From positions 1-31,612 of the IMG/VR virus record IMGVR_UViG_3300042453_004042: a stretch of 31,612 nt of DNA; one strand, written 5' to 3'. The notes under the pieces were generated by a model that was not told the origin of the DNA, made no database searches, and worked only from the letters and a program-made list of their open reading frames with translations. This DNA comes from a virus. Within the stretch, counting starts at the first letter, position 1. Each line of letters begins with the position of its first letter. Both the position numbers and the translations under genes were made by a program. Below are positions 22,283 through 29,005 of this stretch, piece by piece.

Positions 22283-23635
22283 ATGAAAAAAATAGTAATC
22301 ATAGGCGCAGGAGTAGCAGGAATTAATGCAGCTACTAAATTAGTTGATAATGGATACCCAGGAGAACTTATCACCATTATAGATAAAGGAAATGATCCAC
22401 ACAATCGTTTACCTGAAGAAGTAATGACAGGTATGTTAGGTGCTGGAGGTTGGAGTGATGGTAAACTGACTTACCATACTGCAATTGGAGGAGTATTAAG
22501 CAAATATTGTGGTGAGGATAAAGCAATGGAATTAATGGATCAAGTTATCTCTAATTTCAGACGTTTTCACCCTAAACCAGAAGAAATATTTTGCTCTGAT
22601 CCACAAGAAGAACCTGAATTCATTAAACCATATTTTGGTTTACGTTTATTTCCTGTATGGCATATTGGTTCAAACTATTTACATGAGATTGCTAAAACAT
22701 GGTATCAATATTTAGTTGATAAAGGTGTAAAGTTTTATTGGAATTGTGAAGTTAAAGAAATCGATTTCAATAATAATTTAGTAAAATCTCAATTTGATAG
22801 GGAGGTAGTAGAAGGATTTGGTAATCACTATGACTTTGAATATAATGAACTCATATTCGCTGTAGGCAAATCAGGTATTGATTTTGGTAAACAACTAGCA
22901 GATGATTATAAATTAGAAACTGAACCTAAATCAGTACAAATAGGTGTTCGTTTTGAAGCACCACAAAAATACTTCCAAAAATTAATTGATATATCATACG
23001 ATTTTAAATTATATCAAAAACCAAATGATAAAGTATCTTTAAGATCATTTTGTACAAATAATAATGCAGCTTATGTTGCTGTAGAAGAAACTTATGGAGA
23101 CATAAGCTACAATGGGCACGCAAAGAAAGGTGAAGAATTTAGAAATGATATGACTAATTTTGGTATTTTAATGGAAATTAAAGGCATTGAAAATCCGTTT
23201 GAATGGTCAAGAGAAGTAGTTAAAAATTTACAAATGAAATTAGATTTAGATGAACCCACTAAGACAACGGGGATATATTATTCGCCTTCAAGAAAACCAT
23301 CAATAACTTCTGAAGGACAATTAGTAAATTCTCACCAAATACCTTACGAAGATGTTTTTGAAGATACCTTTAAAGCAGCAATGGGTGAATATGCTGAATA
23401 TATTCTTAATTTTATAGACCAAATGAACGAAGTATTTGAATTTGGTGATGACTATGGAATCTATATACCCGAGGTAAAATATGTCTCTGCAGAACCTCTT
23501 GTTAATTATGATGATTTAAGTCTTACAACATATAATAATGTTTATTTTGCAGGAGACGCATTATCAGCAAGAGGGATAACAGTAGCAGGTAGTCAAGGTA
23601 TATACATTGCTGAAAGCATTTTAAGAAAAGTGTAA
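22283..23635 (+). CDS. FAD-dependent dehydrogenase (COG2509-like), 450 aa
   Basis: A full-length Rossmann-type flavoprotein. I-V-I-I-G-A-G-V-A-G at 5-13 binds the FAD ADP part; G-A-G-G-W-S-D-G-K-L-T at about 53-63 matches the G-x-G-x-x-S-D-G-K-L signature of the uncharacterised COG2509 FAD-dependent dehydrogenases; S-V-Q-I-G-V-R-F-E lies mid-protein; and V-Y-F-A-G-D-A near the end followed by G-S-Q-G-I-Y-I-A-E is the second flavin-contact motif. The substrate is unknown. No domain is missing and there is no signal peptide, so it should be a cytosolic oxidoreductase. It stands alone between a terminator and a homing endonuclease gene. A flavoprotein of this kind is unusual cargo for a phage and suggests an auxiliary metabolic or nucleic-acid modification role. 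Confidence 0.85.
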   Translation: MKKIVIIGAGVAGINAATKLVDNGYPGELITIIDKGNDPHNRLPEEVMTGMLGAGGWSDGKLTYHTAIGGVLSKYCGEDKAMELMDQVISNFRRFHPKPEEIFCSDPQEEPEFIKPYFGLRLFPVWHIGSNYLHEIAKTWYQYLVDKGVKFYWNCEVKEIDFNNNLVKSQFDREVVEGFGNHYDFEYNELIFAVGKSGIDFGKQLADDYKLETEPKSVQIGVRFEAPQKYFQKLIDISYDFKLYQKPNDKVSLRSFCTNNNAAYVAVEETYGDISYNGHAKKGEEFRNDMTNFGILMEIKGIENPFEWSREVVKNLQMKLDLDEPTKTTGIYYSPSRKPSITSEGQLVNSHQIPYEDVFEDTFKAAMGEYAEYILNFIDQMNEVFEFGDDYGIYIPEVKYVSAEPLVNYDDLSLTTYNNVYFAGDALSARGITVAGSQGIYIAESILRKV

Positions 23636-23652
23636 GTATTTAACTTCTGGTT

Positions 23653-23663
23653 ATATTTATAAT
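23653..23663 (+). promoter_or_regulatory. class I upstream element (ATATTTATAAT) abutting a start codon
   Basis: One mismatch at the last base, one base before ATG 23665. As at 12779, the spacing to the start is far shorter than in the other copies. Confidence 0.4.
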
Positions 23664-23664
23664 C

Positions 23665-24285
23665 ATGAAATATTATATATACCATTGGATTAGAAAAGAT
23701 ACAGATGAACCGTTTTATGTAGGAAAAGGATCTGGAAATAGAGCAAGCCATAAAAAATCAAATAAAGGATGGAAAAACATCACTTCTAAAGTTGAATGTT
23801 TTTGGGAAATTATTAAATATTTCGATGATGAACAACAAGCATATTTATACGAACATATTCTTATTGAAGAATATAAAAAATTAGGATATAAAATAATTAA
23901 TCAAACTGAGTATTCTGAAGGTGGAAGTTCTTGGGCATATACTGATGAAGTAAAACAACGTCAAAGTGAAAATAGAAAAGGTAAAGGATTAGGGCCTAGA
24001 AGTGAAGAATGGAAACAAAATATTAGTAAAGCTAATAAAGGTAGAAATATAACATGGTACAAAAAAATAGGAGATGCTCTCAGAGGAATACCTAAAAATT
24101 ATCCCAACCCAAATAAGAAAATAATAGAACAATATACTTTAGATAATATAAAAGTTGATGAATTTCCAAGTGCAACTGAAGCAGGAAATACTTTAAATAA
24201 AAGTGGAAATAGTATAGCAGATTGTGCTTCGGGGCGCCAAAAAACAGCTTATGGTTATATTTGGAAATATAAATCACTTTCCTAA
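23665..24285 (+). CDS. free-standing GIY-YIG homing endonuclease with NUMOD DNA-binding modules, 206 aa
   Basis: The N-terminal nuclease has Y-Y-I-Y-H-W (3-8) and F-Y-V-G-K-G (17-22), with Arg26 and a Glu in E-H-I-L-I-E-E (63-69) as likely catalytic residues. Residues about 94-127 are a NUMOD3-like stretch (S-E-N-R-K-G-K-G, then K-Q-N-I-S-K-A-N-K-G-R). The end (153-203) is a NUMOD1-like helix-turn-helix with F-P-S-A-T-E-A-G and Y-G-Y-I-W-K-Y. This is the standard plan of phage homing endonucleases, which cut a target and spread by repair. It sits between two unrelated genes with no intron visible. It may have been inserted next to the flavoprotein gene or the following helix-tagged gene. Confidence 0.9.
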   Translation: MKYYIYHWIRKDTDEPFYVGKGSGNRASHKKSNKGWKNITSKVECFWEIIKYFDDEQQAYLYEHILIEEYKKLGYKIINQTEYSEGGSSWAYTDEVKQRQSENRKGKGLGPRSEEWKQNISKANKGRNITWYKKIGDALRGIPKNYPNPNKKIIEQYTLDNIKVDEFPSATEAGNTLNKSGNSIADCASGRQKTAYGYIWKYKSLS

Positions 24286-24294
24286 AATTTAACC

Positions 24295-24305
24295 ATATTT
24301 ATAAC
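24295..24305 (+). promoter_or_regulatory. class I upstream element (ATATTTATAAC)
   Basis: Exact copy followed by AAAATAT, 14 bases before ATG 24320, inside the 34-base gap after the homing endonuclease gene. Confidence 0.6.
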
Positions 24306-24319
24306 AAAATATTACTTAA

Positions 24320-24799
24320 ATGGCAAATAAACTAGCTCAAATAATTAGAAGTATTGTTAGAGAAGAAATAACTATATCTGAAGATCGTCTTGGTAAAGGA
24401 TTAGTTATAGTAGATCCTGAAAAAGCAGCTAAAATTAAAAGATTATACCCAGAAGATAACTATGTAGTTAAAATAATTAAAGCTATTGAAGGAGCTACTA
24501 ATTATGATATGACTAGATTAGGATATAAAGATCCTCAAACTGGAGAATTTATCAAAGGTTTATCACAAATTTTAGGTATGAAAAATACTAGATTTGGTCC
24601 TCAAGTTAAAGAACTTATAGCTAGTGGTGTTATAGCTGATAAAGCTGAAACTGCTATACCTAAAAAAGTAAAACCAGCAACTACAGGTAAAAGAGGTAGA
24701 CCATCAAGTGATGAAGATGCTTTAACTCGAAGAGTAAATAGAGCATTAAGTGAAGAACCACTTCATGAAGCATATCGAAGATTACAAAAAATCAAATAA
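24320..24799 (+). CDS. helix-tagged DNA-binding-like protein with AT-hook-like motif, 159 aa
   Basis: N-terminal tag A-N-K-L-A-Q-I-I-R-S-I-V-R-E-E-I-T-I-S-E ends I-S-E21 before D-R-L. A small helical domain (30-105) contains Y-V-V-K-I-I-K-A-I-E-G-A and L-G-Y-K-D-P-Q-T-G-E-F. A basic linker with G-K-R-G-R-P-S (about 123-129), of AT-hook type, follows, then a charged C-terminal helix (L-H-E-A-Y-R-R-L-Q-K). The arrangement suggests a packaged minor-groove DNA-binding protein, which would suit this AT-rich genome. It is separated from the main helix-tagged run by four genes, but it has the same class I element and tag. A terminator follows its stop after six bases. Confidence 0.78.
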   Translation: MANKLAQIIRSIVREEITISEDRLGKGLVIVDPEKAAKIKRLYPEDNYVVKIIKAIEGATNYDMTRLGYKDPQTGEFIKGLSQILGMKNTRFGPQVKELIASGVIADKAETAIPKKVKPATTGKRGRPSSDEDALTRRVNRALSEEPLHEAYRRLQKIK

Positions 24800-24805
24800 A
24801 TAAGA

Positions 24806-24830
24806 GGCTCGGGTTACCGAGCCTTTTTTT
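24806..24830 (+). terminator. intrinsic terminator
   Basis: GGCTCGG (24806-24812) pairs with CCGAGCC (24817-24823) around GTTA, followed by seven T, six bases after the preceding stop. Confidence 0.9.
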
Positions 24831-24831
24831 A

Positions 24832-24839
24832 TATATTTA
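24832..24839 (+). promoter_or_regulatory. class II upstream element (TATATTTA)
   Basis: TATATTTA follows the terminator and is followed by ATAAAAATAAAAGTT directly at ATG 24855 (15 bases between). It is one of the two clearest copies of this leader. Confidence 0.5.
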
Positions 24840-24854
24840 ATAAAAATAAAAGTT

Positions 24855-26027
24855 ATGATACACGATGATCTTTCCAAAATTGGAAAACAATTAATGTTTA
24901 GTGAGCCATTTTATGGTGTGTTTTTATCAACACTAAATAAAGTGATTAGAAAAGATGTTCCAACTGCTGGAGTATGTAAAAATGGAGTTAATTATCAATT
25001 AGCAGTTAATGAAGAATTTTGGAACAGTTTAAATACTGATAAGAAAAAAATTGGATTATTTAAACATGAATTACTCCATATATGTTTTGGTCACTTAACA
25101 TTTAAGGATGATTTCCCAGATCATGAATTAGCAAATGTTGCTATGGACATTGAAATTAATCAATATCTAACACCTGATTATTATCCAACACCTGATATTT
25201 TATTACCAAGTTCATTCCCAGAACTTAAATTACCATTAAAAGCGGGTGCTAGAGAATATTACAGACTATTACAAAAATCACTTGATGAAGGTACAAGTCC
25301 TGGATTATGTGAATTAATGGATAGTTTAAGAAGTGATGGTCAAGGATTACACCCAACATGGAAAGAATTTGATGATTTATCTGAAGCTGATAAAAAATTA
25401 GCTGAAGCACAATTAAGACATCAAATAAAACAAGTTTTAGAATCATCTAAAGATATGGGTTTTGTACCTTCTGAACTTAAATCGTATATTGATGATTTAC
25501 TTGAAGTTAAACAGCCTTCATATGATTGGAAAGGATATTTTAGGCGATTTTTTGGCTCATCAAGTAAAATATACACTAAAAAAACAAGACGTAAATATAA
25601 TAAACGATTTCCATCTAACCCAGCATTAAAAATTAAACCTAAAAAACATGTATTAGTAGGAATTGATACATCAGGCTCAGTTAGTGATAAAGATATATTA
25701 GAGTTTTTTAATGAAATTAATCATATGTACAAAACAGGTATTAACATCACTATAGCAGAAGGTGATGCTGATGTACATAATGTATATGAATATGATGGTA
25801 GAGTACCTGAAACTGTAACTGGTAGAGGAGGTACAGATATGAATCCATTTGTTAAATATTTTAATGAACACAGACAATATAATAGTTTAATTGTATTAAC
25901 AGACGGATATATTCCTGAAAAATCAGTTAATACTTTTAAACCTATGTTAATGGTATTATCATCAAATGGTGCAACTGTAGAATCTGTTAAAGACTTAGAT
26001 TGGGGAAATATTATAAAAATTCAATAG
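24855..26027 (+). CDS. VWA-like protein with N-terminal metallopeptidase domain (DUF2201 type), 390 aa
   Basis: The N-terminal part has F-K-H71-E-L-L-H75 with further His80, the zinc motif of the DUF2201_N putative metallopeptidase domain. A central charged helical region (125-260) includes the R-x-F-G-x-x-x-K-x-Y pattern typical of this family. The C-terminal VWA domain has the MIDAS D271-T-S-G-S275, G-G-T-D in the middle and L-T-D-G-Y near the end, a complete metal site. VWA proteins of this type work with MoxR AAA+ ATPases to remodel protein complexes; the next gene is such an ATPase. They form the start of a three-gene unit led by a class II element. Targets are unknown. Confidence 0.88.
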   Translation: MIHDDLSKIGKQLMFSEPFYGVFLSTLNKVIRKDVPTAGVCKNGVNYQLAVNEEFWNSLNTDKKKIGLFKHELLHICFGHLTFKDDFPDHELANVAMDIEINQYLTPDYYPTPDILLPSSFPELKLPLKAGAREYYRLLQKSLDEGTSPGLCELMDSLRSDGQGLHPTWKEFDDLSEADKKLAEAQLRHQIKQVLESSKDMGFVPSELKSYIDDLLEVKQPSYDWKGYFRRFFGSSSKIYTKKTRRKYNKRFPSNPALKIKPKKHVLVGIDTSGSVSDKDILEFFNEINHMYKTGINITIAEGDADVHNVYEYDGRVPETVTGRGGTDMNPFVKYFNEHRQYNSLIVLTDGYIPEKSVNTFKPMLMVLSSNGATVESVKDLDWGNIIKIQ

Positions 26028-26051
26028 TTAGGGCTCCAGGATCCTTAAACA

Positions 26052-26059
26052 TATATTTA
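26052..26059 (+). promoter_or_regulatory. class II upstream element (TATATTTA)
   Basis: TATATTTA, then a leader ending AAATAAAAGTT at ATG 26081 (21 bases between, longer than the other copies). It could give the AAA+ gene its own transcript or act only in translation. Confidence 0.45.
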
Positions 26060-26080
26060 CTCTAAATAAAAATAAAAGTT

Positions 26081-27283
26081 ATGGCTAAAGCAAAAACAAC
26101 ATCAAAATCAACAACACAACGTGTTTCATTAAATATTAATGAAGCAAAAGATTTCTTACGTCACATTATTAACAACAATCGCTATCTACAAGATAATAAT
26201 AAACCACCAGTAGCGGTTGAAATTGTAGGTGACTCAGGTATTGGTAAAACATCATCTATTGTTCAATTAAAAGATGAATTAGGATTTAATTTTGTTAAAT
26301 TGAATCTCGCTCAAATTGAAGAATTAGGTGATTTAGTTGGTTTTCCAATCCGTCAATTTGAAATGGAAAACAAAACAGAAAAAAATTGGATTGATGAACA
26401 TGCTGTAGAAGATTATCATAAAAAAGGATGGATGACTACAGGTCGTAATCAAATGAGTTATTGTCCACCTGAATGGATATCAGGTAAGGATCAAGGTGGA
26501 GTATTATTATTAGATGATTGGAATCGTGCTGACATTAGGTTTATACAAGCTGTAATGGAGCTAATTGATCGTCAAGAATATATTAGTTGGAAATTACCTA
26601 AAGATTGGCATATTATATTAACAAGTAATCCTGATAATGGAGAATATTTGGTTAATAGTATAGATAATGCTCAACGTACTCGATTTATTACTGTTGATTT
26701 AAAATTTGATATTAAATGTTGGAGTGTGTGGGCTGAAGAGAATCAAATTGATGGTCGATGTATTAACTTCTTATTAAAACACCCAGAACTAGTATCAACA
26801 AATACTAACTCAAGAAGTATTACAACGTTTTTTAATTCAATTTCATCAATTAAATCATTTGACTCTAATTTAGGTTTAATACAAATGATTGGAGAAGGAT
26901 CAGTTGGTCCTGAGTTCACAACATTATTTACAATGTTTATTAATAATAAATTGGATAAGATGATTTCACCTGAAGATATCTTATTCCATGAAAGTGAAGA
27001 ATATGTTTTAAATACACTTAAAGGTATTATTGGTAAAGGTGATAAATATAGAGCTGATTTAGCATCAATTTTATCAACTCGTCTTATTAATTATAGTTTA
27101 TTTTATGCTAAAACTACTAAGATTAGTAAAGAAATGATTGATCGTTTAGCATTCCTAATGAATGAAGATTTATTTGCTGTAGATTTAAAATATAGTATGG
27201 TTAAATCAATTTATAATGGTAATTCAGCAGCATTTAAATCATTAATGTTAAATAAAACACTTCTTAAATTTTTAACTAAATAA
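26081..27283 (+). CDS. MoxR-type AAA+ ATPase, 400 aa
   Basis: ATP-driven chaperone partner of the preceding VWA protein. Walker A is G50-D-S-G-I-G-K56-T, Walker B V-L-L-L-D145-D146, followed by N-R-A-D as in the MoxR group. Sensor 1 is T-S-N183-P-D, and R-T-R-F near 199-202 supplies the arginine finger. A basic Thr/Ser/Lys N-terminal tail (1-14) and a helical lid (250-400) complete it. MoxR-VWA pairs (RavA-ViaA, CoxD-CoxE and gas-vesicle GvpN systems are cellular examples) assemble or activate protein complexes or insert metals. A phage pair could remodel host or virion complexes. The next gene starts two bases after its stop, so the third gene is likely part of the same unit. Confidence 0.9.
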   Translation: MAKAKTTSKSTTQRVSLNINEAKDFLRHIINNNRYLQDNNKPPVAVEIVGDSGIGKTSSIVQLKDELGFNFVKLNLAQIEELGDLVGFPIRQFEMENKTEKNWIDEHAVEDYHKKGWMTTGRNQMSYCPPEWISGKDQGGVLLLDDWNRADIRFIQAVMELIDRQEYISWKLPKDWHIILTSNPDNGEYLVNSIDNAQRTRFITVDLKFDIKCWSVWAEENQIDGRCINFLLKHPELVSTNTNSRSITTFFNSISSIKSFDSNLGLIQMIGEGSVGPEFTTLFTMFINNKLDKMISPEDILFHESEEYVLNTLKGIIGKGDKYRADLASILSTRLINYSLFYAKTTKISKEMIDRLAFLMNEDLFAVDLKYSMVKSIYNGNSAAFKSLMLNKTLLKFLTK

Positions 27284-27285
27284 TT

Positions 27286-28296
27286 ATGTATATAGAAATA
27301 TCACATAGTGGTTGGGGATCTACTAGATACAGTTTTAACTGGGCGAAAACTGCGGGTTTTTTAAATAAAGAAATTGTCAATAAGTATAAAGAATTATGCG
27401 AGAAAAATAAAGACAATAAAATCCAAGACAACTCAGTAATTTATTCATCTCCATTATCAAATTACCCAGCGTATAAATTAAAAAATTATATTCAAGAAAA
27501 TAAATTGAATATTAAGAAAGCTAGAAAATGGGATAAAATAGATACTATTATTATTGATAAAGATATTTTAAATTTTTCTGAAACAGAAAAAAATAAAAAA
27601 TATATTCTTATTCCCGCTAAAGAAATTCTTGATAGTAAAAATAAATATATTGGAAAAGATAATTATTCTTATGAAAGAAATAATAAATTTCAAGATACAT
27701 TATTTTTCTATATAGATGAAGATTTACCTATCACTCATTACCATGAATTTGAACAATTTAAAAATTATCCTAAAATTGAAGGTTTTCCTGTTATGAATCG
27801 TCACGGTATGAAAAGTATATGTGATGGATTAGATTTTTTAATGGAGTTATTTGATAATATAGAAAAATATAATGTAAATGTTGTACTTGACTCATCTATA
27901 GATAAAGAAATTAATAAAGATACTGTTGTTGATTTAGAAATTTATGAGAATTTATACAGTATGTTAAATAGTAGTGACAAAGGAAACCATAAATTAGCTC
28001 GAGAAATTATAGCAAATTGTGAATACGATCAATCTAGACCGTATATTTTATTTTTAACTAGTATATTTTCTACATTAATGAATAAATCAGATAATAAAAA
28101 TTATCATGCTGTTCATAAAAATTTAAATAAAGATCGATCATATTTTAAATGGAGTTATAGAGGAGAACATTTTGATATGGTAAAACTTATTTTAGAAAAA
28201 TGTCCTGAGTATAGGCAAATATTTAGTCGATGTATGAAAATACATATAAATAGTTTATATAAATTTGATTTAGTTAAAGAAATAATATCTGTCTAA
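27286..28296 (+). CDS. unknown protein, third gene of the VWA/AAA+ unit, 336 aa
   Basis: I recognise no family. The protein is Lys/Asn/Ile/Tyr-rich and soluble-looking, with no membrane segment. Visible features are an N-terminal I-S-H-S-G-W-G-S-T-R-Y-S-F-N-W, a T-I-I-I-D-K-D strand (about 86-92), an acidic aromatic middle (L-F-F-Y-I-D-E-D, about 144-151), H-Y-H-E-F-E-Q-F, and a helical C-terminal half with R-E-I-I-A-N-C-E-Y-D and L-I-L-E-K-C-P-E-Y. Translation follows the AAA+ gene after two bases, so it may be a substrate, adaptor or regulator of the VWA-ATPase pair. Codon and base use look like its neighbours. The next gene is preceded by a class I element, marking the unit's end. Confidence 0.7.
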   Translation: MYIEISHSGWGSTRYSFNWAKTAGFLNKEIVNKYKELCEKNKDNKIQDNSVIYSSPLSNYPAYKLKNYIQENKLNIKKARKWDKIDTIIIDKDILNFSETEKNKKYILIPAKEILDSKNKYIGKDNYSYERNNKFQDTLFFYIDEDLPITHYHEFEQFKNYPKIEGFPVMNRHGMKSICDGLDFLMELFDNIEKYNVNVVLDSSIDKEINKDTVVDLEIYENLYSMLNSSDKGNHKLAREIIANCEYDQSRPYILFLTSIFSTLMNKSDNKNYHAVHKNLNKDRSYFKWSYRGEHFDMVKLILEKCPEYRQIFSRCMKIHINSLYKFDLVKEIISV

Positions 28297-28306
28297 TATT
28301 TATAAC
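28296..28306 (+). promoter_or_regulatory. class I upstream element (ATATTTATAAC)
   Basis: Exact copy followed by AAAATAT, 11 bases before ATG 28318. It overlaps the last base of the preceding stop. Confidence 0.6.
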
Positions 28307-28317
28307 AAAATATATAG

Positions 28318-28800
28318 ATGGCCAAAATTGTACTACTAAGTTGTACTAAATCTAAATTAGATCGTAGGGCTCCCGCACAGGAGCTCTACTCCGCTTCTCC
28401 TATGTTTAAAAAAACATTAGAATACGGTAAATCACTCCAACCAGATAAAATGTACATCCTCTCAGCCAAACATCATTTAGTTCCTTTAAACAAAGAATTA
28501 GCGCCTTATGATAAAACTCTTAAGGAAATGCCTGCGGATGAAAAAGAAAAATGGGGAGAAGAAACAGTAAAGCAAATGAAATCTGCTGGTCTTAATTTAA
28601 ATAAAGATAAGTTTATATTTTTAACTGGTAGTGAATATATGAAACCATTAACTAAATATATTCCTGATTCTAATATAGAAAAACCTATGGAAGGCAGAAG
28701 AATGGGAGAACGTTTAAAATGGTTAAATACCCAAATTAGTAAACTAAATGAATTATTTAACAAAGTAAAAAACATGATTTATGAGTGCTTATCTAAATAA
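28318..28800 (+). CDS. DUF6884-like protein, 160 aa
   Basis: Opens K-I-V-L-L-S-C-T-K-S-K-L (3-14), followed by A-P-A-Q-E-L-Y-S-A-S, M-Y-I-L-S-A-K-H-H-L-V near 45-55 and P-Y-D-K-T-L, which is the layout of DUF6884 proteins found in phages and bacteria. The S-C-T/S-K-S-K start and S-A-K-H-x-L motif suggest a small Rossmann-like enzyme or binding domain; relatives have been linked to nucleic-acid base metabolism, but I would not assign an activity. A class I element lies 11 bases upstream. The C-terminal 20 residues form a helix and its coding end overlaps the next start by 20 bases. Confidence 0.75.
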   Translation: MAKIVLLSCTKSKLDRRAPAQELYSASPMFKKTLEYGKSLQPDKMYILSAKHHLVPLNKELAPYDKTLKEMPADEKEKWGEETVKQMKSAGLNLNKDKFIFLTGSEYMKPLTKYIPDSNIEKPMEGRRMGERLKWLNTQISKLNELFNKVKNMIYECLSK

Positions 28801-29005
28801 AGTAATAGAATTATACCTTAATGACTTATCAGATTATGATGCTGGTGAGGTATTATTAGCCGAATCAGCTTTAAAACCTATGAGACAATTAATAACAGAA
28901 GGTAAAAAAAATCAAAACCAAATTATACTTGAAACCTTTAAAAATGCTTCTCCTGAACATCAAGTTATTATAGAAGACTTTTTAATTTACATGAGAGAAT
29001 TATAA
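28781..29005 (+). CDS. small acidic protein, 74 aa, unknown
   Basis: A short helical, acidic protein (Y-L-N-K-V-I-E-L-Y-L-N-D-L-S-D-Y-D at 4-20, then A-L-K-P-M-R-Q-L-I-T-E-G-K-K-N and D-F-L-I-Y-M-R-E-L). The Q-L-I-T-E-G segment contains an L/I-x-E site. No recognised family. It starts 20 bases inside the preceding gene and its stop shares a base with the start of the tail fibre gene, so it looks like a coupled gene, perhaps a virion assembly factor or chaperone for the fibre; this role is a guess from position. Confidence 0.6.
   Translation: MSAYLNKVIELYLNDLSDYDAGEVLLAESALKPMRQLITEGKKNQNQIILETFKNASPEHQVIIEDFLIYMREL

Noticed and set aside
22209-22286. 25-codon open frame beginning inside the gap and crossing the terminator
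   Set aside because: It reads through the terminator stem and overlaps the next gene start; no leader or conserved content.
26028-26050. Short palindrome AGGATCCT after the VWA gene
   Set aside because: Four-base arms without loop or T-run; not a credible terminator or site.
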